Assembly: GCA_038247555.1 (NCBI GenBank)
Contig: JBBRUT010000004.1
Coordinates: forward strand, 1-64,000
Length of the DNA stretch: 64,000 nucleotides
From: JAHBXL01 sp038247555
GTDB lineage: Bacteria; Planctomycetota; Phycisphaerae; Phycisphaerales; UBA1924
Direction of reading: 5' to 3'
The first letter of the stretch is position 1; each line of letters opens with the position of its first letter. The position numbers and the translations under genes were made by a program. Shown piece after piece: positions 17,933 to 26,899 of the stretch. The notes beneath the pieces were generated by a model, which saw nothing but the letters and a program-made list of their open reading frames with translations, was not told the origin of the DNA and searched no databases.

Positions 17933-18907
17933 TCAGGCCGGTTCCGCGAAGAGCGCGGTGGAGAGGTATCGCTCGCCAAACGAGCATGCAATGGTCACAA
18001 TCCGCTTCCCGCTGAACTCGGGCTTGGCCGCGAGCCTCGCCGCGACGCACACATTTGCGCCGGTGCTGATGCCGCCGAGAATGCCCTCCTGGCGCGCGAG
18101 CCTGCGGCCCCACTCAAACGCCTCATCGTTGCTGACGAGTTCGATCCCGTTCAACAACGACGTATCAAGGTTCTTGGGCACGAAGCCTGCACCGATGCCC
18201 TGGATCTTGTGCAGGCCCGGCTGCCCGCCAGAGATGACCGGCGACGAGATCGGCTCGACCGCGATCGCTTGGAAGTCGGGCTTGAATCGGCGGATATAGC
18301 GGGTGACGCCGGTGATTGTTCCGCCTGTCCCCACGCCCGCGACGATCGCATCAACATTCTCACCGGAATCGGCCCAGATCTCCGGGCCGGTGGTTGCCTC
18401 GTGGATCGCGGGGTTCGCCGGGTTGTCAAACTGCTGGGGCATCCACGAGTCCGGCGTCTCAGAGATCAACTCTCCCGCACGCGCGACCGCGCCCCGCATC
18501 CCCTTTTCAGCAGGCGTCAGGACCAGTTCCGCCCCCAGGTGCTTCAGCAAAGCGCGGCGTTCGATGCTCATTGACTCGGGCATCGTCAGCGTGAGTCGAT
18601 AGCCCTTCACGGCGCAGACGAAAGCGAGCGCAATCCCGGTGTTTCCGCTGGTGGGTTCGATGATGTGCGTGCCGTGATCATTCGGACCATTGGCCCCGCT
18701 CGGACGGATTCGGCCTTCCCTTTCGGCCGCGCTGATCATCGCGTTACCGATGCGGTCCTTCACGCTTGCGAGCGGATTGTCAAACTCGAGCTTCAGCAGA
18801 ACCTCGGCATGACCCTGCGGGATCACGCGGTTGAGTTTCACCATCCGAGTGCTTCCCACGCACTCGATCATGCTGCCATACGTGCGATTGTGAATCGAAC
18901 CGCTCAT
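17933..18907 (-). CDS. cysK: Cysteine synthase (O-acetylserine sulfhydrylase)
   Basis: This pyridoxal-phosphate enzyme makes cysteine from O-acetylserine and sulfide in the cytoplasm. It has 324 residues, about the usual length. The PLP lysine is Lys50 in SVKDRIGNAM. The phosphate-binding and substrate loops are EPTSGNTG (85-91) and GVGTGGTITG. The N-terminal substrate motif reads CVGSTRMVKLNRV, so the usual NTPLV is changed. The start at ATG 18907 has AAGGA upstream; Met13 is an alternative. It leads a likely two-gene unit with the membrane glycosyltransferase. A cystathionine beta-synthase-type specificity is possible but less likely. Confidence 0.92.
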   Translation of the reverse strand: MSGSIHNRTYGSMIECVGSTRMVKLNRVIPQGHAEVLLKLEFDNPLASVKDRIGNAMISAAEREGRIRPSGANGPNDHGTHIIEPTSGNTGIALAFVCAVKGYRLTLTMPESMSIERRALLKHLGAELVLTPAEKGMRGAVARAGELISETPDSWMPQQFDNPANPAIHEATTGPEIWADSGENVDAIVAGVGTGGTITGVTRYIRRFKPDFQAIAVEPISSPVISGGQPGLHKIQGIGAGFVPKNLDTSLLNGIELVSNDEAFEWGRRLARQEGILGGISTGANVCVAARLAAKPEFSGKRIVTIACSFGERYLSTALFAEPA

Positions 18908-18979
18908 TCGAGATTCGTCCTTCAGATAGTATTCGACGCGGCCCCGTTCAGCCCCGAAAGCCTGTCCTGGGTCCGGGCA

Positions 18980-19423
18980 TCACCGAGGGGTGACGCCGGT
19001 CCCGTCAACTGGCAGACCGTTGGCCTTCCATTCGTCCAATCCGCCAAGGTACACCCGCACACCTTTGTGCCCCGCGGCCATCAACCGCTTGGCCACCACG
19101 CGCGCAACCGCGCTGCCGGGATTGCTGCCATACACCACCACGGTCTTGGCCCGCGCCACCGACGGCTCGATATCCGTCTTGAGCTCGGTCACCTGTCCGA
19201 CCTGGAGACTCAGAGCGCCGCGGATGTGCTCCTTGGCGTACTCCTCCGCGGCGCGTGCATCGGCAAACCGGGCATTGGCCGCGCCGTGCAGACGCCGCAC
19301 CTCCGCGAGTTCGATCATCGTGAGGTCGCGATCGCTCACTTTCCCCTGGCAACCGCCGAGCAATGCCAGAAAAAGCAAACTAACACCAAACAAAAAGCCG
19401 CTTTGCTGGATAGAGCTTGTCAT
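18980..19423 (-). CDS. Rhodanese-like lipoprotein lacking the active-site cysteine
   Basis: The 147-residue protein has a lipoprotein signal with lipobox LLGGC (Cys25), so it should be anchored on the outer face of the inner membrane or in the outer membrane. Residues 35-145 form one rhodanese domain (FADARAAEEYAKEHIRGAL, then YLGGLDEWKANGLPV). The loop that normally begins with the sulfur-carrying Cys reads VVVYGSNPGSAVAR, so sulfurtransferase activity is unlikely. It may bind a partner or substrate instead. It is divergent from the DsbD-alpha-like gene, separated by 95 bases. Confidence 0.85.
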   Translation of the reverse strand: MTSSIQQSGFLFGVSLLFLALLGGCQGKVSDRDLTMIELAEVRRLHGAANARFADARAAEEYAKEHIRGALSLQVGQVTELKTDIEPSVARAKTVVVYGSNPGSAVARVVAKRLMAAGHKGVRVYLGGLDEWKANGLPVDGTGVTPR

Positions 19424-19518
19424 GATGGGAAGGATATCAACTGCAGCACCCCGAAGTCGCGGCGGTACAACTCACACCGTCCGATCGGACGGCTTACCCA
19501 AGGAGGGACACTTTCGCG

Positions 19519-20373
19519 ATGGCTCTACGAGTTCTCACGATCCTTTGGGGTCTTATCGGATTGGGCGCTCCGGCGGCGGCGCTGACTGCTGCCACGGCGC
19601 CACTGACCTCGGAGGCCCCTCGCACGCAGTGCAAACTTCTCTCCGAGCAGTTGAGCCTGACCCCAGGCAAGCGAGCGTGGCTCGCGCTCGAGTTTGCAAT
19701 CGAGCCGGGCTGGCACATGTACTGGAAGGGCCAGAACGACACCGGCCTGCCGCCGCAGCTCTCCTTTGACCTGCCCCCGGATTTCAAGGTCGGCGAGATC
19801 CTCTGGCCGGTTCCGGAGCGGCACATCTCCCCGGGCGATCTGCTTGACTCCATCGTTCACGAGCAGATGACGCTGCTGATCCCGGTTGATGTCCCCGTCA
19901 ACGCCAAGGTCGGCACCACCGCGAAGATCCAACTGAAGGCAGAGTGGCTGGTCTGTCAGGACGCCTGCGTTCTTGAAGATGCTGCGCTGGAGGTCTCCCT
20001 GCCGATTCGAGACACGATGCCGGCGGCGGAGCCGAATCCGAAGGCGACCGGAATTATCGCCAGTGCACGCGAGCGTCTGCCCCGCAAGCTCCCCAAAGAG
20101 AGCCCTCCCGCCACGATTGAGTGGGGCGAAGGCAGGGTCTTGATCAGTGCCCCCGGAGCATCCGAACTGATTTTCCATGCCGAGGATGGCGGAGTCGCAC
20201 TCGAGTCACCCCTGAGCGAAGCCACCGCTAAGGCGGACAAGCTGCAGTTCCGGCTGAAGCAATCCAAGCCCGAGCAGCGTCTGCTGGGCGTCCTCGAGAT
20301 TCGCAAACAAGGAAAGAAGCCAGAGTACTACATCGTTTCGCTCCCGCAGCCCGCGCCAGCCAAGGCCGGCTGA
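19519..20373 (+). CDS. Stand-alone DsbD-alpha-like periplasmic protein
   Basis: The 284-residue protein has a signal peptide (about 1-24) and an N-terminal DsbD-like immunoglobulin fold. In DsbD this domain passes electrons to periplasmic thiol proteins. The Cys pair is seen in VCQDAC, and the conserved GWHMYWKGQNDTGLPP region is clear. The membrane and thioredoxin domains of full-length DsbD are absent, so it depends on a separate electron donor, not visible here. An AAGGAGGG lies upstream of the ATG. It is followed by a secreted redoxin, 101 bases away. Confidence 0.85.
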   Translation: MALRVLTILWGLIGLGAPAAALTAATAPLTSEAPRTQCKLLSEQLSLTPGKRAWLALEFAIEPGWHMYWKGQNDTGLPPQLSFDLPPDFKVGEILWPVPERHISPGDLLDSIVHEQMTLLIPVDVPVNAKVGTTAKIQLKAEWLVCQDACVLEDAALEVSLPIRDTMPAAEPNPKATGIIASARERLPRKLPKESPPATIEWGEGRVLISAPGASELIFHAEDGGVALESPLSEATAKADKLQFRLKQSKPEQRLLGVLEIRKQGKKPEYYIVSLPQPAPAKAG

Positions 20374-20474
20374 ACCGGGAAATGTATTGATGCGTGCGGC
20401 TGTGCCGCCCCGCGGCGTGTAACCGCAATCCGGCGTGCCCGCCGATTCAGCCCTCGATTTCAAGGAGATTTCAG

Positions 20475-21194
20475 ATGATGACCAAGACTCTTTTCGCGCT
20501 TATTGCTTCCAGTGGTATGTTGATCGCCGGCCCGGCCGCACTTGCCCAGGCAGGCGTAAAGTCCCCGGCGCATTCCCCCGCGACCACAACCGCGCAGCCG
20601 ACCAAGCAGGACGGCAAAATGTCGGCCAAGAAAGATGACAAGCAGACGGGCATGTCCGCCACGGCCAAGGTCGGCGAGACCGCGCCCACGTTCACGCTGA
20701 CCGACACCGACGGCAAGACGGTGAACCTGGCGGATTACAAGGACAAGATTGTCGTCCTCGAGTGGTTCAACCCAGAGTGCCCGCACGTTGTCAAGCACCA
20801 TGCCAAGACCACCACCTTCAACGATCTCCACAAGGAGTTCAGCGACAAGGGCGTTGTGTTCCTGGCGATCAACTCCGGCGCCCCCGGCAAGCAGGGTGCA
20901 GGCAAGGACTTGAACGCCAAGTACAAGAAGGATTGGAACAAGGCCTACCCCATCCTCCTCGACGAATCCGGCACGGTCGGCAAGGCGTATGACGCCAAGA
21001 CCACGCCCCACATGTACATCATCGGCAAGGATGGAAAGCTCGCCTACAAGGGCGGCATCGACAACCAGAAGGCCTTCGACGCCAAGGACTACACCAACTA
21101 CGTGAAGCAGACCCTCAACCAGATGATCAAGGGCGAGACCATCACCGAGCCCGAGACCAAGAACTACGGCTGCGGCGTGAAGTACGCGAGCTGA
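20475..21194 (+). CDS. Secreted thioredoxin-fold redoxin (AhpC/TSA-like)
   Basis: This 239-residue protein has a signal peptide (cleavage near AALAQA, residue 26), a low-complexity Thr/Lys/Asp-rich linker (30-62), and a redoxin domain. The single active-site cysteine is Cys102 in WFNPECPHVVKHH, so this is a one-Cys type in that position rather than CxxC. Later features are GAPGKQGAGK and the cis-proline region TTPHMYIIGKDG. The ATG at 20475 has AAGGAG seven bases upstream. It probably acts in the periplasm as a peroxidase or thiol oxidoreductase with the DsbD-alpha-like protein. A terminator follows. Confidence 0.88.
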   Translation: MMTKTLFALIASSGMLIAGPAALAQAGVKSPAHSPATTTAQPTKQDGKMSAKKDDKQTGMSATAKVGETAPTFTLTDTDGKTVNLADYKDKIVVLEWFNPECPHVVKHHAKTTTFNDLHKEFSDKGVVFLAINSGAPGKQGAGKDLNAKYKKDWNKAYPILLDESGTVGKAYDAKTTPHMYIIGKDGKLAYKGGIDNQKAFDAKDYTNYVKQTLNQMIKGETITEPETKNYGCGVKYAS

Positions 21195-21229
21195 TCGGCC
21201 GCTTCAGATAACCAGATCCCTGTTACGCA

Positions 21230-21266
21230 GGGCCCGGCCGATTCGCTCGACCGGGCCCTTCTTCTT
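21230..21266 (+). terminator. Rho-independent terminator of the redoxin gene
   Basis: GGGCCCGG (21230-21237) pairs perfectly with CCGGGCCC (21251-21258) around a 13-base loop, followed by TTCTTCTT. It lies 35 bases after the redoxin stop codon. Confidence 0.8.
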
Positions 21267-21309
21267 GCGCCATGGTGCGCCGGTTGTTTCCCGGCTCCTA
21301 CACTTGGCC

Positions 21310-22173
21310 ATGCCCACTGCGCTCGTCATCCGGACCGCCGGCACCAACTGTGACGCTGAGATGTGCCGCGGCTTCGAGCTCGCCGGCGCGGCCGTCGAGC
21401 TCATCCATGTCGAACGGCTGATCGAGCGACCCGCACACATCGAATCAGCGGACCTGATCGGGTTTCCGGGCGGATTCTCGTATGGCGACGATGTGGCTTC
21501 CGGTCGCATCCTGGCGATGAAGCTGCGAGAGCGGCTCTATCCCGCGCTTCGCGACGCCGCCCGCCGCGGCGTGCCGATGATCGGCGCATGCAACGGCTTC
21601 CAGGTACTCGTGCAGGTGGGCTTGCTCCCGGGGCCAGACTCTGATCACGGATGGCCTGAAGATGCTGCGCCTGCCCAAACGGTGGCACTGACTCACAACT
21701 CCGGTGCTCGTTTCATCGATCGCTGGGTTCGCGTGAAGCCCGAACCGGCCTCGCCGTGTGTCTGGACACGTTCGCTCTCGGCGTTGTGGTCTGACAGTGA
21801 ACGCAACCAGGAACTGCGGGACGCGTCGCTGATTCTGCCCATCGCACACGGAGAAGGACGTCTGGTCACCGCGTCGCCCGCGGTGCTCGCCTCGCTGCGG
21901 GCGGGCGCGCAGATCGCCCTGACCTACGTTGATAACCCCAACGGTTCGACGGCCGACATCGCCGGGATCTGCGACCGCTCCGGGCGCATCTTCGGCCTCA
22001 TGCCGCACCCGGAAAGGTTCCTGGATTGGAACCTGCACCCGTGGTGGACCCGTCTGGAGGGCTCGGTGACCTCCCGCCCGGCCCCCGGGCTGCTGCTGTT
22101 CAAGGACGCTGTCGAGGCCGCCATCGCGGCCCCCGCCACCGCGAGCCGCACCCCGGTCGCCGCAAGTCGGTAA
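21310..22173 (+). CDS. purQ: Phosphoribosylformylglycinamidine synthase subunit PurQ
   Basis: PurQ is the glutaminase subunit that releases ammonia for step four of purine synthesis, working with PurL and PurS. The 287-residue protein is a class I glutamine amidotransferase with nucleophile Cys94 in GACNGFQVL, oxyanion strand GFPGGFSYGDD (51-61) and the catalytic His-Glu in PHPERF near the end. The ATG at 21310 begins MPTALVIRTAGTNCD, a typical start. It is somewhat longer than the 225-residue PurQ of Bacillus, as in PurL-domain-like versions. purL and purS are not in the window. Confidence 0.93.
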   Translation: MPTALVIRTAGTNCDAEMCRGFELAGAAVELIHVERLIERPAHIESADLIGFPGGFSYGDDVASGRILAMKLRERLYPALRDAARRGVPMIGACNGFQVLVQVGLLPGPDSDHGWPEDAAPAQTVALTHNSGARFIDRWVRVKPEPASPCVWTRSLSALWSDSERNQELRDASLILPIAHGEGRLVTASPAVLASLRAGAQIALTYVDNPNGSTADIAGICDRSGRIFGLMPHPERFLDWNLHPWWTRLEGSVTSRPAPGLLLFKDAVEAAIAAPATASRTPVAASR

Positions 22174-22253
22174 TCTGGACGTCGGCAACTCACCCTGACG
22201 CGGCCGCGTATCGGCTCCTGTCTTTGGTGAGCCCATTCGCACGGTGCCGTCGC

Positions 22254-23204
22254 ATGGCCACGATCCAACCAGCTCCAACGCCGCGGCCTGTCCCCCCGGA
22301 CATCATCCTGGATGAGCGGGCGTGTATCGGTTGCGGGTACAGCCTCAAGGGCCTTCGCCTCGGGGGGAAGTGCCCTGAGTGCGGGTTGGCCATCAAGGGG
22401 AAGAAGCGCGCCCCCCGCTACACCGACCAACTGGTTCACGCTCCGATGGAGTGGCTTGACATCTTTGCCATCGGGGCGCTGCTGATGTTCTTCGCAGCAA
22501 CCGCAGCGCTCATGATGATCATCACGCTGCTGTTCGTGCGGAACATCCCGGTGCTCGTGGTGCTGGGCGGCATCACGATCGGGTGGGCCGCCGGGGTGTG
22601 GCTGAGCACACGCCCCCGTCCGGTGATGCCGACCACAACGGTCAACGTGCTCCAAGAGTGGCGAGTCTTGCGCATCGCGGCCCGCATCACCCAGCTCTTC
22701 TGGCCGCTCACCGTGCTGTTGGCCCTTTTCTCCATCTGGGTTTACAACACCACCCTCTCCACCCCCGCGCTCTACGCCGCGATTGCGCTCGCCGGCCTGT
22801 CGCTCACGATCGCTGTGGGCGGGCTCGCGCCGACCTGTGCGCTGCTGGCGCATCTTGCCGACTGGGCCGAGGACTCTTCGCTTGCGCAGAGCCTCCGTGG
22901 ATGCGCGTGGACCGTGGGGTTCTGCGGGCTGGTCATTTCCCTCGCGGTCCTCAATGCCTACACCGGATTGCTCGGCCGCGCCATGGGCGGCGTACTCGCG
23001 GTGTTTCTCATCGCCATGGTCTTCATGCCCCCTGCATACTTCCTGATCTGCCTGTTCAGAATACAAAGCATGGCGCGATTGGCCGTTTGGAACCACGTCG
23101 CGGCCGAAGCCAAGCTGGATCGCTTCCGTGCCAGCGCCCAGGCCGCGGCGCAGAAATCCGCCCGCTCGGGATCGACGCGGCATGTTCCGCCTTCGAACCG
23201 CTGA
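22254..23204 (+). CDS. Zinc-ribbon integral membrane protein of unknown function
   Basis: The 316-residue protein opens with a four-cysteine ribbon, CIGCGYSLKGL...GGKCPECG (about residues 26-46), of a form common in Phycisphaerae. About six to eight hydrophobic helices follow from residue 65 to 285 (for example FAIGALLMFFAATAALMMII). The C-terminus is basic and probably cytoplasmic. No transporter or enzyme signature is seen. The ATG at 22254 was chosen because the ribbon follows directly; the upstream in-frame sequence overlaps purQ. Function unknown. Confidence 0.8.
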   Translation: MATIQPAPTPRPVPPDIILDERACIGCGYSLKGLRLGGKCPECGLAIKGKKRAPRYTDQLVHAPMEWLDIFAIGALLMFFAATAALMMIITLLFVRNIPVLVVLGGITIGWAAGVWLSTRPRPVMPTTTVNVLQEWRVLRIAARITQLFWPLTVLLALFSIWVYNTTLSTPALYAAIALAGLSLTIAVGGLAPTCALLAHLADWAEDSSLAQSLRGCAWTVGFCGLVISLAVLNAYTGLLGRAMGGVLAVFLIAMVFMPPAYFLICLFRIQSMARLAVWNHVAAEAKLDRFRASAQAAAQKSARSGSTRHVPPSNR

Positions 23205-23249
23205 CCGCCCAGCTCCCGCGTCCCGTCTCTGTTCCTACGCTCATGCGGT

Positions 23250-24134
23250 ATGCATCCGGTCATCCTTCGAAACTCGATCGCGGGCCGCGGCGCGGGCCGG
23301 ATCGTTGTGGATGCACTGGTGAGCTGTCTGCGGGACGGAGGCCACGATCCCATCCTTCTGGATGTGAACATCTCCGCCCGTCGCGACGAGCGACTGGTGT
23401 CCGCGCTGCAGCAGGCGAGTGTCTTGATCATCGCCGGTGGCGATGGCACAGTCCATCACGCCGCGCCTCTGGCCATCGAGGCCGATGTCCCGTTGATTCA
23501 TTTCCCGATGGGTACCGAAAATCTCTTTGCCAGAGAGTTCGGCCTGAAGCGTAGCCCCAGAGCCGTGCTTGAAGCTATTCGTCGGGCCACGCTTCGCCGG
23601 GTCGACATCGGACAATGCAACGGGCGAACGTTTCTCCTGATGGGCAGCATCGGGTTCGATGCATGCGTGGTCGAACGCGTCGCCGCGAGCCGGCGCGGCG
23701 GAATCTCCCGAGCGACGTATCTGCGCCACAGCGCGGCGGAGCTGTATCGCCCGCGATTCGTCCGCATGAGCGTGCGAGTAGATGGTCGCGAGCTGGTGTG
23801 TGGCCGCGCGGGGATGGTGCTTGTCGCGAACTCCAGGCACTACGCGGGCAGGCTGAATCCTGCTCGCAATGCAAGCATGAGCGATGGAGCGCTCGACGTC
23901 ATCTTCCTTCCCATGGAATCCCGCATCGACGTGGTGCGGCGGGGCATGCAGGTTCTGCTGGGCTCCCAGCTCCATGACCGGGCAAATCTTCACGCGCAAG
24001 GTTCCGAAGTGACCATCATCCCGGAGACTGCTGCGCCACTTCAACTTGATGGCGAGCATGCCGGCGTGCAGCCCGTCGGTCAGGAGCTTCGATTCGCCGT
24101 ACAGCCCGGCGTGCTCTCGGTTTTCACGCCCTAG
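23250..24134 (+). CDS. Diacylglycerol kinase-family (DAGK_cat) lipid kinase-like protein
   Basis: The 294-residue protein has the family's nucleotide motif GGDGTVHHA and the later GSIGFDACVV block, so it should phosphorylate a lipid or related alcohol with ATP. Relatives include DgkB, YegS and sphingosine kinases. The first segment reads HPVILRNSIAGRGAG, a variant of the usual NP.SG start. The C-terminal beta-rich domain is present and ends near residue 290. No membrane segment is visible; such enzymes are peripheral. It ends six bases from the convergent lipoprotein gene. Confidence 0.88.
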   Translation: MHPVILRNSIAGRGAGRIVVDALVSCLRDGGHDPILLDVNISARRDERLVSALQQASVLIIAGGDGTVHHAAPLAIEADVPLIHFPMGTENLFAREFGLKRSPRAVLEAIRRATLRRVDIGQCNGRTFLLMGSIGFDACVVERVAASRRGGISRATYLRHSAAELYRPRFVRMSVRVDGRELVCGRAGMVLVANSRHYAGRLNPARNASMSDGALDVIFLPMESRIDVVRRGMQVLLGSQLHDRANLHAQGSEVTIIPETAAPLQLDGEHAGVQPVGQELRFAVQPGVLSVFTP

Positions 24135-24140
24135 AGCGGT

Positions 24141-25301
24141 TTACTTGCCGGAGGATCGGGCATCGGATTTGGATTCGAGCCAGACGTCGATCTTGCCGTC
24201 CACCGCGTCAGGACCCACCGGTCCGCTCAGAGCGATCGCCAATCCGCCGCGTCGAAACCAATCCGTCACCAGTTCCTCGAACTCCGGGTCAGAGAGGCGG
24301 TCGATGCTGAGCGTGGCACGCTTCCGCACGACTGTCTCGAGTTCCGCCGCGGACACGCGGTCGATCGCCTGGAGAACCTTCGGTGAGACTTCGCGTCCTG
24401 CGTCCTTTGACGACTTCACCCACTCGCGCTGCCGCGTACGCAGTTGTGCGGCGCGGCGATCCACTCGAGTTCGGACTTCGAGCTCTCGCTGATACGCGAG
24501 AAAGGCCATCGCGGCAGGAAAGATCATCTTCTCCTGCGCCTTGCTGGCGAGTTGATCCAGCCCGCCAACCCTTCCCAGGCGAATGTCCTCGGTCATCTCG
24601 ATCACCGCCTTATCGATGATCGTTACGAGCGCACGAATGATGTCCCATTGTGGCCTGGTCCTGGGCCAGCCGATGCTCAGTGGCGGCACGTTTGTGGGCA
24701 ACGCGATGAACCACTTTCCCTCCCGCTCGATCATGGGCAAGCCCACCACCGGGATGAGCGGCTCGCCATCGAGCAACACCATCGCCTGATCGTCGGTCAC
24801 TTTTTCCGCGGTTAAACGAAGTGCGTTCCGATCGAGCCAACCGTAAGGATCGGCGAAGAGCCGGTTGATCAGATCGCGCGCCATGTTTTCATCGGGCGGC
24901 CCCCCGCGCCCCCCCGCTCCCGCCCGCCCACCGCTGGGCTGACGACCAGACCTCAGCGCTTCCAGAATGGGATTGCCCTCGCCGGATGCCGCGGCCTTCT
25001 CGGCCTGCGCTTTAATCTTGGCCATGTCTTCGGGGAATCGCTCCTGTGCCGCGGCCGCAAGCCTCTGCATGTTTCCGAAGAGCACCCCGAGCCGGTCCAG
25101 CATTCGGCGCATCTCGTCGTTGTCCGCGGCGATGAGATCCGGTAGCCGCTGGGTCTGCCCTTCGCGGATCATCTGAACCGCCGAGGAGATGACCTCGTTG
25201 GGCGTGTCCTGGCTGTAGCTCTTGGGCCGGTCACAGCCATGGAGGCATGCGACAACCACGCTCCCCATCACCGCGAGTAACCACACCTGCAATCGATTCA
25301 T
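24141..25301 (-). CDS. Putative lipoprotein of unknown function
   Basis: The 386-residue protein starts with a signal peptide (VWLLAVMGSVVVACLHGC) that offers two possible lipobox cysteines (19 and 23), so it is likely a lipoprotein. The mature part is helical, with a Gly/Arg-rich linker around residues 118-138. A central block reads DPYGWLDRNALRLTAEKVTDDQ, and the acidic/basic end shows coiled-coil character. I recognise no family. Its neighbours (a lipid kinase-like gene and thiamine genes) do not suggest a role. Confidence 0.65.
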   Translation of the reverse strand: MNRLQVWLLAVMGSVVVACLHGCDRPKSYSQDTPNEVISSAVQMIREGQTQRLPDLIAADNDEMRRMLDRLGVLFGNMQRLAAAAQERFPEDMAKIKAQAEKAAASGEGNPILEALRSGRQPSGGRAGAGGRGGPPDENMARDLINRLFADPYGWLDRNALRLTAEKVTDDQAMVLLDGEPLIPVVGLPMIEREGKWFIALPTNVPPLSIGWPRTRPQWDIIRALVTIIDKAVIEMTEDIRLGRVGGLDQLASKAQEKMIFPAAMAFLAYQRELEVRTRVDRRAAQLRTRQREWVKSSKDAGREVSPKVLQAIDRVSAAELETVVRKRATLSIDRLSDPEFEELVTDWFRRGGLAIALSGPVGPDAVDGKIDVWLESKSDARSSGK

Positions 25302-25493
25302 GGGCTACCTCATCGCAGCTTCAGTGCCGTTCCCCCACTCCACCACTTTCCGTCTCGAACCAACGAAGGTCTTGTCGGCCCAGACCGCACCAGAGCATTC
25401 GTTCCCCGGCTCATACGCGCAAGCCTGCCGAACGTTACACGACCGGTCTCCCTGACGGCCCCCCCTACACCTCCCCCACCTCCACTCGATTCC

Positions 25494-25721
25494 ATGCCAA
25501 CAATCCGACAGGTGAGCACCATCCAGATTCACATCAACAGCGACCCACGAAAGATTCAGGCCCTACTGAGCGTGGCGGACCTTTTGCGCGAACTCGGTCT
25601 GGACCGCCATGCCTGCGCGGTCGAGGTGAATCTGGAGTTGATCCCCAAGGCCCGCCACGGCACCCACCAGCTGGCCGAGGGCGACCGGCTGGAGATTGTG
25701 TCGCTCGTCGGGGGCGGATGA
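25494..25721 (+). CDS. thiS: Sulfur carrier protein ThiS
   Basis: ThiS is the ubiquitin-fold protein that carries sulfur as a C-terminal thiocarboxylate for thiazole synthesis in thiamine production. The 75-residue protein ends in the required Gly-Gly (LVGGG). The fold landmarks LLRELGLD, VEVNLELIPK and LAEGDRLEIV are present. It lies 16 bases ahead of thiG, whose product accepts the sulfur. No TPP riboswitch motif was found in the 190 bases upstream. Confidence 0.92.
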   Translation: MPTIRQVSTIQIHINSDPRKIQALLSVADLLRELGLDRHACAVEVNLELIPKARHGTHQLAEGDRLEIVSLVGGG

Positions 25722-25737
25722 GTCCGTACCCTTGGCC

Positions 25738-26598
25738 ATGAGCAACGCAGACGCACGAGCCGCCGCGGCCGATCCGGCGCAGTCGCCCCTGGTTATCGGG
25801 GGCCGGGTATTCACGAGCCGTCTGATCCTGGGCACCGGAAAGTACAAGTCCTACGACCTGATGCGCGAATCGCTTGACGCCAGCGGCGCGGAGGTCATCA
25901 CCGTCGCAGTCCGGCGCGAGCGCCTGTACAACGATCGCAACGAGTCTCTGCTGTCTTTCATCGATCTGTCCCGCTACACCATTCTGCCCAACACCGCCGG
26001 ATGCTTTTCGGCACAGGATGCGGTGAGGGTGGCTCGACTTGGCCGTGAACTCCTCGAACAGCTGGGCAATGCGGGCGCGAGCTGGGTCAAGCTGGAAGTA
26101 CTCGGCGACAAGAAGACTTTGTTGCCGGATCCGATGGGCACGGTTGAAGCGACCCGTGAGCTTGTGAAAGACGGATTCAACGTGCTGGCGTATACCAGCG
26201 ATGACCCGATTGCTGCCCTGCGGATCAAAGAGGCCGGCGCGACGAGCGTCATGCCCGCGGGTTCCCCCATCGGCTCGGGCCAGGGCGTGCTCAACCGCAA
26301 CAACATCCTGCTCTGCCTTGAACTCCTCAAGCAGGGAGACCCCACCTTCCCGGTGATAGTCGATGCTGGCGTGGGCAGCGCATCCGATGTCTCGCTCGCG
26401 ATGGAGCTTGGTGCCGACGGTGTGCTGCTCAACACCGCCGTTGCGCACGCGACAAACGCCCCGCTCATGGCCCACGCGATGCGTCATGCGTGCATCGCGG
26501 GGCGACAGTCGTACCTGGCAGGGCGGATCGCACGGAAGCTCTACGCATCCGCCAGCTCGCCATGGGAGGGTGTGATCAGCTATATTCCCGGAGAGTGA
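25738..26598 (+). CDS. thiG: Thiazole synthase ThiG
   Basis: ThiG joins deoxyxylulose phosphate, dehydroglycine and ThiS-bound sulfur into the thiazole phosphate of thiamine. It has 286 residues with a TIM-barrel fold. Family motifs are LGTGKY, TVAVRRER, LPNTAGC, VKLEVLGD, the late MPAGSPIGSGQG and the phosphate site DAGVGSASD. The extra 20 N-terminal residues are Ala-rich. It forms an operon with thiS; other thiamine genes are not in the window. Confidence 0.96.
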   Translation: MSNADARAAAADPAQSPLVIGGRVFTSRLILGTGKYKSYDLMRESLDASGAEVITVAVRRERLYNDRNESLLSFIDLSRYTILPNTAGCFSAQDAVRVARLGRELLEQLGNAGASWVKLEVLGDKKTLLPDPMGTVEATRELVKDGFNVLAYTSDDPIAALRIKEAGATSVMPAGSPIGSGQGVLNRNNILLCLELLKQGDPTFPVIVDAGVGSASDVSLAMELGADGVLLNTAVAHATNAPLMAHAMRHACIAGRQSYLAGRIARKLYASASSPWEGVISYIPGE

Positions 26599-26638
26599 CG
26601 AGTTCACCCATCGCACGGATCACCCGCCGGAGGCTCCG

Positions 26639-26740
26639 ATGAAGCAGAAGAATCAACTCATGATGAAGCTCGCCGCGATCCTGCTCCTGCTCGCGGTACT
26701 CGGGGCCATCGGGTTCATGGTCCTTCTGATTCTGGCCTGA
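26639..26740 (+). CDS. 33-residue single-span membrane peptide
   Basis: The frame encodes a short basic N-terminus (MKQKNQLMMK) followed by one hydrophobic span of about 22 residues that reaches the C-terminus. A GGAGG lies five bases before the ATG, a near-ideal ribosome-binding site, which makes translation plausible despite the size. It lies 40 bases after thiG and may be cotranscribed. No known family is recognised. Small membrane proteins of this type often tune a larger membrane complex, but the partner is unknown. Confidence 0.6.
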   Translation: MKQKNQLMMKLAAILLLLAVLGAIGFMVLLILA

Positions 26741-26870
26741 CCACCCGGAACAGGCTGCGAAGAAGTAGCGACTGTGCCGAGTTTCCGGACTGTGCGGCCA
26801 AAGCCTGGTCCAATAAGCATCGGCCACGCCCGAAAATACCATAAAACCTGTTGTGCACAGAAGATAGGAC

Positions 26871-26899
26871 TTGAGTTTTGACGCGGGCCCGAGTCTAAT
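26871..26899 (+). promoter_or_regulatory. Candidate sigma-70 promoter for the giant secreted protein gene
   Basis: TTGAGT (26871-26876) and TCTAAT (26894-26899) are 17 bases apart (4/6 and 5/6 to consensus). The predicted leader is about 100 bases and contains a hairpin, CCGCGC 26942-26947 with GCGCGG 26955-26960. The gene starts at 27009. Confidence 0.4.

Noticed and set aside
25302..25493. TPP riboswitch ahead of thiS-thiG
   Set aside because: The conserved CUGAGA and ACC-U-GAUCUGGAUAAUGCCAGCG-type blocks are not present in this stretch.
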